DNA of 64,000 bases, taken from positions 2,914,001 to 2,978,000 of the forward strand of contig NZ_CP107796.1 of assembly GCF_036345995.1 (NCBI RefSeq). The letters are read 5' to 3'. Below, piece by piece: positions 54,153-62,844 of this stretch; the first letter of the stretch is position 1, and each line of letters opens with the position of its first letter. Source of the DNA: Streptomyces sp. NBC_00557. GTDB taxonomy: Bacteria; Actinomycetota; Actinomycetes; Streptomycetales; Streptomycetaceae. The translations under genes were made by a program, and so were the position numbers. Under the pieces are notes generated by a model. The model worked only from the letters and a program-made list of their open reading frames with translations, was not told the DNA's origin and did no database searches.

Positions 54153-54584
54153 TCACCCGGCGTCCCATCGGCCGGCCACCGCCTCGACGGCCGGGACGTC
54201 CTGGTCGAGCCAGTCGACCTCCCAGAGCCGGTCCGGGGTCAGCCAGCGCAGTTCGTCATGATCCTGGAGGGGCTTCGGTGCGGGTGAGCCGGGGCGCAGG
54301 CGGGCGGTCCACACCCGCAGGACGTACGGCGCGCGCAGCGGCCACTCGCCGGGCACGCGCTCGACCGGTTCGGCGTCGACGCCGAGTTCCTCGCGCAGTT
54401 CGCGCACGAGGGCGCGCTCGGGCCGCTCGCCCGGTTCGACCTTGCCGCCAGGCAGTTCCCAGCGTCCGGCCAGATCGGCGGGGGCGCTGCGGCGCGCGGC
54501 GAGCAGCCGGCCGCCGTCGAGCAGGGCGGCTCCCACCACCACGATCCGGTCCGTCGTCGGCGTGCCGGGTGTCTCGGAGGTCAT
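54153..54584 (-). CDS. Nudix hydrolase (MutT-like)
   Basis: 143 aa. A complete Nudix box G-K-V-E-P-G-E-x7-REL-REELGV is present (about residues 44-66), preceded by RWELPGGKVEPGE as in MutT 8-oxo-dGTP pyrophosphatases, and followed by DELRWLTPDRLWEVDWLDQD, typical of MutT. Likely cleanses oxidised nucleotides. It is a different gene from the eroded Nudix fragment at 7.7 kb. 30 nt downstream of the SPOR gene on the same strand. Confidence 0.88.
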   Translation of the reverse strand: MTSETPGTPTTDRIVVVGAALLDGGRLLAARRSAPADLAGRWELPGGKVEPGERPERALVRELREELGVDAEPVERVPGEWPLRAPYVLRVWTARLRPGSPAPKPLQDHDELRWLTPDRLWEVDWLDQDVPAVEAVAGRWDAG

Positions 54585-54614
54585 GGGGCGGAGCCTACGG
54601 GAGGGCGCGCGGGG

Positions 54615-54806
54615 TCAGTTGCGGGTGCCGTCCCCGTTCTGGCCGATGCGCTCGACCCAGTAGATCTGCTTGTGCCCACGGTCGTCGAGGCTGTCGGCGA
54701 TCTTCTGGGCCTCGGCGCGGGTCGCGTACCGGCCGACGCGGTAGCGATTGCCGTTGTCGTCCTGCCGTATCACGATCCAGGGCAGGGAGACCGTCCCCTC
54801 ACTCAT
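54615..54806 (-). CDS. Small SPOR-domain-like protein
   Basis: 63 aa. WIVIRQDDNGNRYRVGRYATRAEAQKIADSL is a single SPOR-type repeat, and the family binds denuded septal peptidoglycan when exported. No signal or membrane segment is present, so here it may be cytoplasmic. ATG at 54806 (MSEGTVSLPW) is chosen with GGGGA upstream; an in-frame start 11 codons earlier is possible. Widely conserved in Streptomyces; function unknown. Confidence 0.75.
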   Translation of the reverse strand: MSEGTVSLPWIVIRQDDNGNRYRVGRYATRAEAQKIADSLDDRGHKQIYWVERIGQNGDGTRN

Positions 54807-55184
54807 GGTCCCCACCACCCGAGTCGCTCCCTCTCGCACCGCCCCACCCGCTTCCTCGAGCCCCGCCTAAGGAAACCGCAATACGCATATGCCCGAGCGT
54901 ACGCCCAACCTTTACGCAGCGAACACGCCTTTTCACAAAGAGGTATGCAACCAGCCAGAACGCAGGGGGCGCACAGAACTGAACGCGCCGTCGTGAGCGC
55001 CGCGGCGGCGATGCGCGGGCGCATCCGTGTGACCCGTGGTCACCTGGGAAAACGGCCGAATCGCAGCGGCCGTTGCCGCCCGGCCGGGGGCTCCGGGTCC
55101 GCTCCGCTCACCCGTGCGGCGTACAAGGGTGTGCGCTACCTCACTCAGGGGGCGCGCAGGCGACGCGCCGGGCGGGGCCGGCGC
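54807..55184. other. Gene-free region between SPOR and GntR genes
   Basis: 378 bp. An AT-richer patch at about 54870-54950 probably holds the SPOR-gene promoter. Two palindromes are present: GATGCGC GG GCGCATC at 55010-55025 and GTGACC CGT GGTCAC at 55029-55043. No coding sequence is supported. Confidence 0.5.
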
Positions 55185-55937
55185 TCACCTGACCGGCAGG
55201 TGGTAGGCCACCCGGTACCGGTCCGCGGGGATCACCACGTCCGCCGTCTCCACCGGGCGGCCCGAGGCGTAGTACGTGCGGTGGACGACCAGGACGACAT
55301 GGCCGGGCACGCCGCCGAGGAGGTGCAGTTCCTCGGCGAGGCCGGGGCGGGCGCCGACCTCCTCTGTGACGTTGTCGACGATGACGTCGATGGCGCGCAT
55401 GCGCTCGACCACGCCCATGCCGCCCAGCGGACCCTCCTCGGGGAGCATCACCGGGGTGCGGCCGGTGACGGCGAGCGGCTCCCAGGAGGTGGAGAGCATC
55501 ATCGGCTCCCCTGCCTCCCGGAACAGGTACTTGGTGCGCATGACCCGGTCGCCCGCCTTGATGCCGAGCCGCTCGGCGATGACGGCGCCGGCCTCGGTCT
55601 GCTCGCTGCTGGACTCCCAGGTGCCCCGCACCGAGGCGTCGGCCTGCTCCTGCCGGAAGGGCGTGGCGCCGCCGGACGGGCGGTATCCGGAGCGGGAGAC
55701 CCGGCGGGGCACCGGCCGCTCGCGGACGTACGTCCCGGAGCCGGAGCGGCCCTCGACCAGGCCCTCGGCCATCAGCACCTTGCGGGCCTCCAGCGCGACC
55801 GTGTCCGAGACGCCGTACTCCTCGCGGATGCGGGCCTGTGAGGGCAGGCGGGTGTGGGGCGGCAGCGAACCGTCGACGATCTTCTTGCGGAGATCACCCG
55901 CGACGCGCAGGTACGCCGGCTGCTCACCGAAAGTCAC
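55185..55937 (-). CDS. GntR/HutC-family transcriptional regulator
   Basis: 250 aa. The N-terminal winged helix (residues 8-72, AYLRVAGDLRKKIVDGSLPPHTRLPSQARI...GRSGSGTYVRERP) is the GntR DNA-binding domain. The rest is a UTRA ligand-binding domain (GDRVMRTKYLFREAGEPMMLSTSWEPL). Ligand and targets unknown. The gene stands alone, so autoregulation or distant targets are likely. Confidence 0.92.
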   Translation of the reverse strand: MTFGEQPAYLRVAGDLRKKIVDGSLPPHTRLPSQARIREEYGVSDTVALEARKVLMAEGLVEGRSGSGTYVRERPVPRRVSRSGYRPSGGATPFRQEQADASVRGTWESSSEQTEAGAVIAERLGIKAGDRVMRTKYLFREAGEPMMLSTSWEPLAVTGRTPVMLPEEGPLGGMGVVERMRAIDVIVDNVTEEVGARPGLAEELHLLGGVPGHVVLVVHRTYYASGRPVETADVVIPADRYRVAYHLPVR

Positions 55938-56104
55938 TGGACGCTCCCATCAGGTTGTACAGACAGCAACAGACTGGCAACCGTGGGTTGTGCCGTGCAA
56001 GTAAAGGCCAGAGAATCACTCGATGTGATGACACGGGGCCGGAGGCCTGCCGGCAGAGCCGTGGACCTGCCCCCGTATCCATGGATGCGCTCCGGCGGGT
56101 GCGC

Positions 56105-57325
56105 TCACACCTGGGCGCTCGTGTCGGCGCCGTCGTCACCCCGCGGCGGGACCGTGGCCAGGCCCAGGGCCTTGCGCACGGCGACCCCGCGGCCCGGCTC
56201 GATCAGGCGGAGGGCCGTGTCGTACCGGTCGCGGAAGACGTCCGCGTCCTCGGCCCGCGCCGCCTTCGCCCACTGGGCCCGCGCCGTGTCGAGACCGGCG
56301 GCCAGGTCGGCGACCTGCCGCCGGGCACGGGCCGGCCAGTCGTGCGCCCGCAGCATCCGGGCCTGTTCGCCGAGGGCCGCCGAGACCCGGCCCGCCCACC
56401 GCTTGTGGCCGGGCAGGTCGTCGCCCGCGTCCTCGGTGCTGGGGGCGGTCTCCAGCGCGGCGTTGAGGACGTGCGCCGCCTTCAGGTAGGCCACCTGGTC
56501 GGCGTCGAGGACCGTCTCGTCGTTGCGCAGCGAGCCGGTCAGCCGGCCGCCCTCCTCGGTGCTGCCGAACGCGCAGGTGACCTCGCGGTCCCCGGCGGCC
56601 CAGCTCTTCCCGGTCGGGGTCAGGTAGTACACGTCGACGTCGCCGGGCACCGCCCAGCTGTCCATCGCGTAGCCGTCCCGCAGGCTCCAGCAGCGCTCGT
56701 CGGCCATGCCGGCGACCTTCTCCTCGCCGGGGTAACCGCTGCCGGTGAGCCGGAAGGACGCGAACACCTCGCCGTCGTGCGCGCGGGCGCAGGGCACCGT
56801 GCCGACGCCGTCGGTCTCGCCGCTGAGCGCACCTCCGGGCGCGTTGAAGCACTCGCCCTTGACCAGCGAGATGCTCGAGCGGTCGCGTGCGCCCTCCTTG
56901 AACCCCTGCCAGAACTCCGACGCGCCGCCGCTGGCGAAGAACAGCACCCACAGCAGCAGTCCGATCCCGGACAGCACCGCGCCGCCGACGGCAAGCCCGG
57001 TGCCGCGCTCGCCGCGCCGGCGGATCTGCCGCAGCGCAACCAGCCCGAGCGCCAGCCCCACCCCCGGCAGGCAGCACAGCACGCCGAGCACCAGGGAGGC
57101 GATCGCGAGCCCGTTGACGGGCGCCGGCCGGTTGAAGGGGGTGTAGCCCTGCGCCCACGGCTGGTACGGCGGCACCCCCCACGGCCCGCCCGGCCGCCCG
57201 CCCTGCGGCGGTCCGCCCGGTCCTTCGCCGTACGGCGGCGGGGCGAACGGCCCCTGCGGGTACGGCCGGGGTGGCTGATACGGCCCTTGTGGCCGGTGGG
57301 AGCCGGAAGGCGGCGGTATGGACAC
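56105..57325 (-). CDS. DUF4190/septum-formation-like membrane protein
   Basis: 406 aa. A Pro/Gly/Tyr-rich N-terminus (residues 1-70) is followed by two membrane helices with the DUF4190 pattern (VNGLAIASLVLGVLCCLPGVGLALGLVALRQIRRRG...GLAVGGAVLSGIGLLLWVLF). The extracytoplasmic part (about 150-400) has GECFNAPGG, VPCARAHDGEVFASF and DERCWS, the Cys/His pattern of actinobacterial 'septum formation' domains. GTG at 57325 with AGGAG upstream. It is transcribed divergently from the serpin gene. Role in division is unproven. Confidence 0.8.
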   Translation of the reverse strand: MSIPPPSGSHRPQGPYQPPRPYPQGPFAPPPYGEGPGGPPQGGRPGGPWGVPPYQPWAQGYTPFNRPAPVNGLAIASLVLGVLCCLPGVGLALGLVALRQIRRRGERGTGLAVGGAVLSGIGLLLWVLFFASGGASEFWQGFKEGARDRSSISLVKGECFNAPGGALSGETDGVGTVPCARAHDGEVFASFRLTGSGYPGEEKVAGMADERCWSLRDGYAMDSWAVPGDVDVYYLTPTGKSWAAGDREVTCAFGSTEEGGRLTGSLRNDETVLDADQVAYLKAAHVLNAALETAPSTEDAGDDLPGHKRWAGRVSAALGEQARMLRAHDWPARARRQVADLAAGLDTARAQWAKAARAEDADVFRDRYDTALRLIEPGRGVAVRKALGLATVPPRGDDGADTSAQV

Positions 57326-57434
57326 CGGTAGCGTGCTCCTGAAGAGGGGGCGGCGGCACGGACCGGTTGAACGGCCGGTGGCCGGGCTGTCGTACGACTG
57401 GGCGCATGGTAAGCGGGGCACGAACGGGGGCGGA

Positions 57435-58676
57435 ATGAGGGTGGACACCCTGACCGGGGACCGGGTGGGCGAGACGGTCGTCCGGGCGGTGAACGGGCTC
57501 ACGAGGCGATGGGCGACGGCCGCGCCGGGCGGCACCGTCTTCTCGGCGGCCGGAGTCTGGCCCCTGCTGGCCTTCCTGGCCGACGGGGCGGCGGACCCGG
57601 CGCGGGCGGAGCTGGCCGAGGCCGTGGGGGTGCCCGCCGGTCAGGCGGCCGGTGCCGCACGGCAGTTGCTGGCGGCCCTCGCGTCGGTGCCCGGTCTGGA
57701 CGCGGCGCTCGGACTGTGGACGCACCAGGGGCTCGACCTGCGCGAGGAGTGGCGGGCCGGGCTGCCGGCCGGGACGCACGGCGTGTTCGGCGACGACCCC
57801 GTCACCGCGCAGCAGCGGCTAAACGTCTGGGCGGCCGAGCGGACCGGCGGGCTGGTCGAGCGCATGCCGGTGACGCCGACCCGGGACACGCGGATGGTGC
57901 TGGCCGGCGCCCTCGCGCTGCGCACCACGTGGCGGCAGCCGTTCACCGAGCTGCCGTTCAGGCCGGACAGCGGTCCCTGGCAGGGCCGTGCGCTGCACGG
58001 GCTGCACCGGCGCGGCCCGCGCCCCGACCGGGTGGGCGTGGCGGGGACGCCGGACGGATTCGTCACGGCCCTGACGGTGCCCGGCGACAACGGCGTCGAC
58101 GTCCATCTGGTGCTCGGAGAGGAACGCATGACGCCCGGTCAGGTGCTCGCGGCCGGCGCGGGGATCGTGGAGCGCGCGCTGCCGGTCACCGGGGGCGGCT
58201 CGCTGCCGTACGGGCACGTGGGGCCGGGCCTGTACGTCGAACGGGAACCGGCGGTCGCGCCGCAGCCGCTGACGCTGGACGTGCGGACGGTGGCGTTCGA
58301 GGTGCGCGCCGACCACGATCTGCTGGCCCTGGCAGGGCTGTTCGGCCTGTCGGCGGCCATGGACGCCGGCCGCGGCCACTTCCCCGGCATCACCGGCCGG
58401 CCGCTCGCCGTGGACCAGGCCCGCCAGTCGGCGGTGGCGCAGTTCGGCGCGCTGGGTTTCCGGGCGGCGGCGGTGACGGCGGCCGCGGAGGTGTACGGCA
58501 GCGCCCCGCCGCAGTACCGCTGCGAGACCACCGTCGTGCGCGCCGTCTTCGACCGCCCCTTCGGCTTCCTCGCCGTGGACCGCGAGTCGCGGCTGGTGCT
58601 GGTGGCGGGCTGGGTGACGGATCCGGCGCCGGAGCCCGTCACGAGCTTCCCGGGCGCTGTTCCTCCAGGACTCTGA
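57435..58676 (+). CDS. Bacterial serpin (serine protease inhibitor family)
   Basis: 413 aa, the normal serpin length. VFSAAGVWPLLAFLADGA matches the N-terminal NxxfSP.s...L region, LNVWAAERTGGLVERM the helix F region, and TTVVRAVFDRPFGFLAVDRESRLVLVAGWVTDP the serpin signature after the reactive loop. The reactive loop (about AAVTAAAEVYGSAPPQYRCE) has the small-residue hinge expected of an inhibitor. No signal peptide, so intracellular. ATG at 57435. Its 3' end overlaps the convergent MarR gene by 38 bp. Target protease unknown. Confidence 0.8.
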   Translation: MRVDTLTGDRVGETVVRAVNGLTRRWATAAPGGTVFSAAGVWPLLAFLADGAADPARAELAEAVGVPAGQAAGAARQLLAALASVPGLDAALGLWTHQGLDLREEWRAGLPAGTHGVFGDDPVTAQQRLNVWAAERTGGLVERMPVTPTRDTRMVLAGALALRTTWRQPFTELPFRPDSGPWQGRALHGLHRRGPRPDRVGVAGTPDGFVTALTVPGDNGVDVHLVLGEERMTPGQVLAAGAGIVERALPVTGGGSLPYGHVGPGLYVEREPAVAPQPLTLDVRTVAFEVRADHDLLALAGLFGLSAAMDAGRGHFPGITGRPLAVDQARQSAVAQFGALGFRAAAVTAAAEVYGSAPPQYRCETTVVRAVFDRPFGFLAVDRESRLVLVAGWVTDPAPEPVTSFPGAVPPGL

Positions 58677-59088
58677 CGCAGCGGGCCAGCAGCCCGGCCA
58701 GGGCGTCGCGCTCGGCGTCGGTGAACTCCGCGGCGAGGGCCCGTTCGACCCGTACGGCGGCCGTGTCGGCCTCGGCCAGGACGGCGCGTCCCTCGTCCGT
58801 GAGCCGTGTCTCCAGGACGTTCCTGTGCCACTCGTGCGGGCGGCGGGTGATCAGATCGCGGTCCTGGAGGTTCTTCAGGACCGTGTTCATGGTGGGTGGG
58901 GTGACTCCGCACAACCGGGCCAGGGCCGCCGCGGAGATGCCCGGGTTGTCGGAGAGGTGGAGCAGCGCGGCGTACTGGGCGACGGTCAGGCCCGCGGGCT
59001 TGAGGACCGCTGTCTTGGTGGCGTTGAGGGCCTGCTCGGCCCGCTTGAGGTGGGAGCCGAGGCGCTCGGAAGCGGGCATGGAGGTCAC
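58639..59088 (-). CDS. MarR-family transcriptional regulator
   Basis: 149 aa. The winged helix is TVAQYAALLHLSDNPGISAAALARLCGVTPPTMNTVLKNLQDRDLITRRPHEWHRNVLETRLTDEG in outline, with the MarR beta-wing and flanking dimer helices. It is transcribed divergently from the SMP-30-like gene; the 156-bp gap contains a palindrome ATTAGA AC TCTAAT that is a good candidate operator. It probably represses that gene and itself (inference from layout). Confidence 0.92.
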   Translation of the reverse strand: MTSMPASERLGSHLKRAEQALNATKTAVLKPAGLTVAQYAALLHLSDNPGISAAALARLCGVTPPTMNTVLKNLQDRDLITRRPHEWHRNVLETRLTDEGRAVLAEADTAAVRVERALAAEFTDAERDALAGLLARCVRVLEEQRPGSS

Positions 59089-59140
59089 CGGGCCAGGTTA
59101 ATGCCTTGGCGAACGCCGGCAGCCTGGCGAACGGGGTCCC

Positions 59141-59195
59141 ATGATTAGATCACTGCCGTTGATTAATCCACTGGTGATGATTAGAACTCTAATAT
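59141..59195. promoter_or_regulatory. Probable MarR operator/promoter for the SMP-30-like gene
   Basis: Perfect palindrome ATTAGA AC TCTAAT at 59180-59193, whose right arm overlaps a -10-like TAATAT (59190-59195). ATGATTAGA occurs at 59141-59149 and again at 59177-59185, and GATTAATC lies between. The AT-rich cluster stands out from its GC-rich surroundings and sits 50-104 bp before the SMP-30-like start. Confidence 0.6.
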
Positions 59196-59244
59196 AGCTT
59201 GGCGTTCGTCCCTGAGTGAGCAGCCGAATCGAGAGGCACCTGTC

Positions 59245-60225
59245 GTGTCCCGTTCGATCCACCGCCGTACCTTCCTGACCGGCGCCGCGGCCACCGCCGT
59301 GGCCCTCGCCGCACCCGCGGCGGCCGCGGCCACCGCCCGGCCCCGCATCTCGACCGCCTTCACCCTCCCCGACGACCGGGCCTATCCCGAGGGCATCGCC
59401 CTCGACCCGCGCACGGGCGACGCGTTCGTCGGCTCCTTCACCACCGGCGCCATCTACCGGGCCGCCGCCGGCAGCCGGGCCGCCGAGGTCTTCCTGCCCG
59501 CCGGTGCGGACGGCCGTACGACGGCCAACGGGCTGAAGGCCGACCGGGCGGGCCGCCTGTGGGTCATCGACCACACCGCCGGAATCGACGTCTACGACCT
59601 GCGCGACCGCTGCCTGCTGGCCCGCTTCGAGGTGCCGGAGCGCGACCAGCCCTTCCTCAACGACCTCGTGATCACCGCGGACGGCACGGCGTACGCCACC
59701 GACAGCGTGCGGCCGGTGATCTACCGGATCACCCCGGCCGAGGTGGCCCGCGGCGGCCGCGCACCGCTGGCCCCCCGCTTCGACCTGAGCGGCGCGGTAC
59801 CGCCGCACACGCCGGCCGCGTACACCCTCAACGGGATCGTCGCCGACCCGACCGGACGCCTGCTGTTCGTCGTCGACATGACCGGCGGAGGCCTGTACCG
59901 GGTCGACGTGACCGATGGGTCGGTACGTCAAGTGGCCCTGCGCGGGGGCGACTTGGTGAACGGCGACGGCCTGGAGCTGGCGCACCGCACCTTGTGGGCG
60001 GCCCACAACAGGAGCAACACCCTGACCCGCTGGCGCCTGAGTCCCGACGGCGCCGAGGCCCGCCTCACCCGCACCCTGACCGACCCCGCCCTCCAGATCC
60101 CCACGACCCTGGCCCACACCCCCCACGGCCTCCTCGTCGTCCGTTCCCAGTTCGACAAGGGCGGCCCGATGGGCCCGGGGACACCGGCTGCGCCGTTCAC
60201 GGTGGCACGGGTGACGGGGATGTGA
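59245..60225 (+). CDS. Secreted SMP-30/gluconolactonase-like beta-propeller (Tat signal)
   Basis: 326 aa. The N-terminus has a twin arginine and hydrophobic run (SIHRRTFLTGAAATAVALAA) ending in an Ala-rich cleavage region near residue 30, so a Tat-exported protein. The body is a six-bladed propeller with repeated GLKADRAGRLWVIDH, DLVITADGTAYATDS and NGIVADPTGRLLFVVD units of the SMP-30/strictosidine-synthase superfamily. Asn and Asp in these loops could bind a metal. Probably controlled by the divergent MarR regulator. Substrate unknown. Confidence 0.85.
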   Translation: MSRSIHRRTFLTGAAATAVALAAPAAAAATARPRISTAFTLPDDRAYPEGIALDPRTGDAFVGSFTTGAIYRAAAGSRAAEVFLPAGADGRTTANGLKADRAGRLWVIDHTAGIDVYDLRDRCLLARFEVPERDQPFLNDLVITADGTAYATDSVRPVIYRITPAEVARGGRAPLAPRFDLSGAVPPHTPAAYTLNGIVADPTGRLLFVVDMTGGGLYRVDVTDGSVRQVALRGGDLVNGDGLELAHRTLWAAHNRSNTLTRWRLSPDGAEARLTRTLTDPALQIPTTLAHTPHGLLVVRSQFDKGGPMGPGTPAAPFTVARVTGM

Positions 60226-60319
60226 GGGGGCCGCGGGGCCGGTCGGCCCGGCCGGACGGCGGGGCCGCAGGGCAGGTCAGCGGGGTGCGGGGCCGTCGGC
60301 CGACTCGGCGTTGGCGTCC

Positions 60320-60595
60320 TCAGCCGGGCCAGGTGCCGGTCAGGCTGCGGGTCGCGGTGGCGCCCGCGCGGTCGACGGCGGCCTTGACGCCGGCGAAGAT
60401 CGCCCCCTGCAGGGTGGCGGCGAGCAGCACCTCGCGCCAGGTGCGGTCCTCGTCGGTGGCGTCAGGGGCGTCCTCGTCGTGGCCGAGCGCCTTCCACGCC
60501 TGCTTGAACACCGCCCCGGCGAGCATGCCGCTGACGGCTCCCAGGGCGAGGCCGACCGGCTTGTAGGCGATCTTCGAGACCTTCACCGGCCTCAT
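60320..60595 (-). CDS. DUF4235 small membrane protein
   Basis: 91 aa. Two hydrophobic segments (about residues 14-30 and 56-72), with KPVGLALGAVSGMLAGAVFKQAWK characteristic of DUF4235. It is the third gene of a cluster with DUF3618 and a holin-family protein; its ATG overlaps the DUF3618 stop as ATGA. Such clusters are frequent in actinobacteria and often respond to envelope stress, but the function is not established. Confidence 0.85.
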   Translation of the reverse strand: MRPVKVSKIAYKPVGLALGAVSGMLAGAVFKQAWKALGHDEDAPDATDEDRTWREVLLAATLQGAIFAGVKAAVDRAGATATRSLTGTWPG

Positions 60596-61053
60596 CCCTT
60601 CCGGCGGCGGCACGCCAGCCAGACGACGGCGGCCACGGCGAGAGCCGCCGGCAGCCAGGCGCGGTTGTCCCGTGCCGTGCGCGCCGCCACGGCGGCCCTG
60701 CGCCGTACCGGTTCCGGCGCCTTCTCCTCCCACACCTGCCCGGCCCGGGCCGCCGTGGCCCGGGCCTGCCCCGCGGCCTCGGCCGCCTTGTCCTTGACCG
60801 GGTCGGGCACCTTGTCCTGCACCTTGTCCTGCACCTGGTGCGCGACGTCGGCGGCCTTGGCCCTGAGTTCGCCGGCCTTGACGGCGGCCTGCTGTTTGAC
60901 CTCGGCGGCCTTCTCCTGGGCGCGGGCCTTGACGTCGGTCCTGGCGCTCAGCGCGTGGACCGTCCGCCCGAGTTCCTCGCGGGTCTGCTCGACCTGCTCG
61001 CGCAGTTCCTCGGGGCTGGAAGCGGTCTGCTCGTCGTGCGGGGGCTGGGTCAT
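60592..61053 (-). CDS. DUF3618 protein
   Basis: 153 aa. The N-terminal SPEELREQVEQTREELGRTVHAL is the DUF3618 signature, followed by a long Lys/Ala/Glu amphipathic helix (AEVKQQAAVKAGELRAKAADV...) and a single C-terminal membrane helix (WLPAALAVAAVVWLA) with a basic RRRK end. Coupled by ATGA overlaps to the genes on both sides. It is probably a tail-anchored cytoplasmic helix rod that works with its two membrane neighbours. Confidence 0.85.
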   Translation of the reverse strand: MTQPPHDEQTASSPEELREQVEQTREELGRTVHALSARTDVKARAQEKAAEVKQQAAVKAGELRAKAADVAHQVQDKVQDKVPDPVKDKAAEAAGQARATAARAGQVWEEKAPEPVRRRAAVAARTARDNRAWLPAALAVAAVVWLACRRRKG

Positions 61054-61487
61054 CGGTGCGCACTCTCCTTGATCTCGGCCAGGTCGGACTTCACGTTCTC
61101 GATCGTCTTCTCGGGCGTCGGCGGGGCCGCCTGGCTGACCTGCTTCTTCCCTGACAGGGCCATCACGGCGGCGATCACGCCGAGCACGGCGGTCACGATC
61201 AGCGCGGCGGCCCACACGGGCAGCGGCACCGCGAGCGCCGCGATCGCCGTGGCCACCAGGGCCTGCAAGGTCAGGAAGCCGGCGACTCCGGCGCCTCCGA
61301 AGAGGCCGCCGCCCTTGCCGTACCGCTTGCCCTTCTCCTTCATCTCCGCCTGCGCCAGCCTCAGCTCGCCGCGCACCAGCTCCGTCAGCTGCTGCGACGC
61401 CCGCTGCACCAGCTCGCTCACCGGCTCCGTCCCGGCGCGGTCCGCGTCCCGGCCGGTTCCGGCAGGGGGTGGCTGAACTCGCGACAC
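61050..61487 (-). CDS. Holin superfamily III-like membrane protein
   Basis: 145 aa. VSELVQRASQQLTELVRGELRLAQAEMKEKGKRYGKG and two membrane helices (about residues 66-88 and 92-110) match the actinobacterial 'phage holin family' (DUF1469), a chromosomal membrane protein rather than a lysis holin. GTG at 61487 has a textbook GGAGGTGATC at ideal distance, which decides the start over the longer frame. First gene of the three-gene coupled cluster. Confidence 0.88.
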   Translation of the reverse strand: MSRVQPPPAGTGRDADRAGTEPVSELVQRASQQLTELVRGELRLAQAEMKEKGKRYGKGGGLFGGAGVAGFLTLQALVATAIAALAVPLPVWAAALIVTAVLGVIAAVMALSGKKQVSQAAPPTPEKTIENVKSDLAEIKESAHR

Positions 61488-61636
61488 GACGATCACCTCC
61501 CGTCTTCCCGATGGATCCCGGCCGGGCGGCGTCGGGCCGCTCCGGCCGCATGCGTGGACGCGGGTACCCCGAACGCGCCGGTCCAGGACAGCCGTTTCAC
61601 AGGGCCGCCGACGCCCGGCGCTCTTTCGCGGACCGG

Positions 61637-62686
61637 TCAGCCCTCCCCCAGCCGCCGCCGGTCCTGCTCGTCCCATTTCCGGGTGTCACGGGGCTGGGTG
61701 TACGGCTCCTCGTACGGTGACAGCCCCCCGGCGATCGCCCGTTGCCGCACGGTCTCCGCGTCGAACTCCAGCCCCAGCAGAATCGCCAGGTTGGCGATCC
61801 ACAGCCACACGAGGAAGACGATGACGCCGGCCATGGTGCCGTAGGTCTTGTTGTAGGAGCCGAAGTTGGCGACGTAGAAGGCGAAGGCGCCGGAGGCGAT
61901 CATCCAGATCACCAGGGCCAGGAAACTGCCCGGCGTGATCCACCGGAAGCCCTTGACCTTGGCGTTCGGGCTCGCCCAGTACAGCAGCGCGATCATGAGG
62001 ACGACCAGGGCCACCAGCACCGGCCACTTGGCGATCGACCACACCGTCAGCGCGGTGCTCCCGATGCCGAGGGCGGAGCCGGCCTGACGGGCCAGGCCAC
62101 CGCTGAAGACCACGATCAGCGCGCTGATCACGGCGAGGACCAGCAGTACGACGGTCAGCCCGACCCGTACCGGGAGGACCTTCCACACCGGCCGGCCCTC
62201 GGGCATGTCGTAGACGGCGTTCGCGGCCCGGATGAACGCCGCGACATAGCCGGACGCCGACCACACCGCCAGCACCAGGCCCACGACCGCCAGCACCGAG
62301 CCGATGCCCGCGCTGCCCTGGAGCTGCTTCACGGCGCCGGTGAGGACGTCCCTGGCCGATCCCGGCGCGAGCTTCTGGACGTTGCTGAGCACTTTGTCCG
62401 TGGTCGACCTGCCGGTGAGACCGAGGATCGAGACGAGGACCAGCAGCGCCGGGAACAGCGACAGGATCCCGTAGTACGTCAGCGCCGCCGCACGGTCCGT
62501 GAGCTCGTCGTCCTTGAACTCCTTCAGACTCCCTCTGAGCACCGCGCCCCACGACCGCATCGGCAGCTCCGTCGGCGCGTCCGGCGCGGCCCCCTCCACC
62601 TCGGGCCCCGGCCCCGCTTCTTCGGGCCCCGGCGCCTCGTCGCTGCCACGATGATCCTTACGCCCTGGAAGATGCAACCTCACCAT
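61637..62686 (-). CDS. YihY/virulence factor BrkB-family membrane protein
   Basis: 349 aa. A cytoplasmic acidic N-terminus (~60 residues) and six membrane helices. DELTDRAAALTYYGILSLFPALLVLVSILG and WILTPG/RWITPGSFLALVIWMIASGAFAFYVANFGSYNKTYGTMAGVIVFLVWLWIANLAILLG are family hallmarks. Once misnamed RNase BN, its function is unknown, perhaps transport. ATG at 62686. It lies 149 bp upstream of the holin-family gene on the same strand and may be co-regulated with it. Confidence 0.92.
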   Translation of the reverse strand: MVRLHLPGRKDHRGSDEAPGPEEAGPGPEVEGAAPDAPTELPMRSWGAVLRGSLKEFKDDELTDRAAALTYYGILSLFPALLVLVSILGLTGRSTTDKVLSNVQKLAPGSARDVLTGAVKQLQGSAGIGSVLAVVGLVLAVWSASGYVAAFIRAANAVYDMPEGRPVWKVLPVRVGLTVVLLVLAVISALIVVFSGGLARQAGSALGIGSTALTVWSIAKWPVLVALVVLMIALLYWASPNAKVKGFRWITPGSFLALVIWMIASGAFAFYVANFGSYNKTYGTMAGVIVFLVWLWIANLAILLGLEFDAETVRQRAIAGGLSPYEEPYTQPRDTRKWDEQDRRRLGEG

Positions 62687-62844
62687 GCCCGCCGAGTACC
62701 CACCGCGCCCTGAGCGCAACGGTCCGCATCGCCCTGCGGGCGCCGCCGCGGACCATGGGGCAGTGGACCGGCGCCCCCGGAGCCGAGCGCCGTACCGCTT
62801 CGGAGATCATGTACGAGTTGCCGGACAGGCGCCGGGCCGGAAGC

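Noticed and set aside
61050..61487. Prophage remnant because of the 'holin' family name
   Set aside because: No other phage gene nearby. The gene is in the chromosomal DUF3618/DUF4235 cluster typical of actinobacteria.
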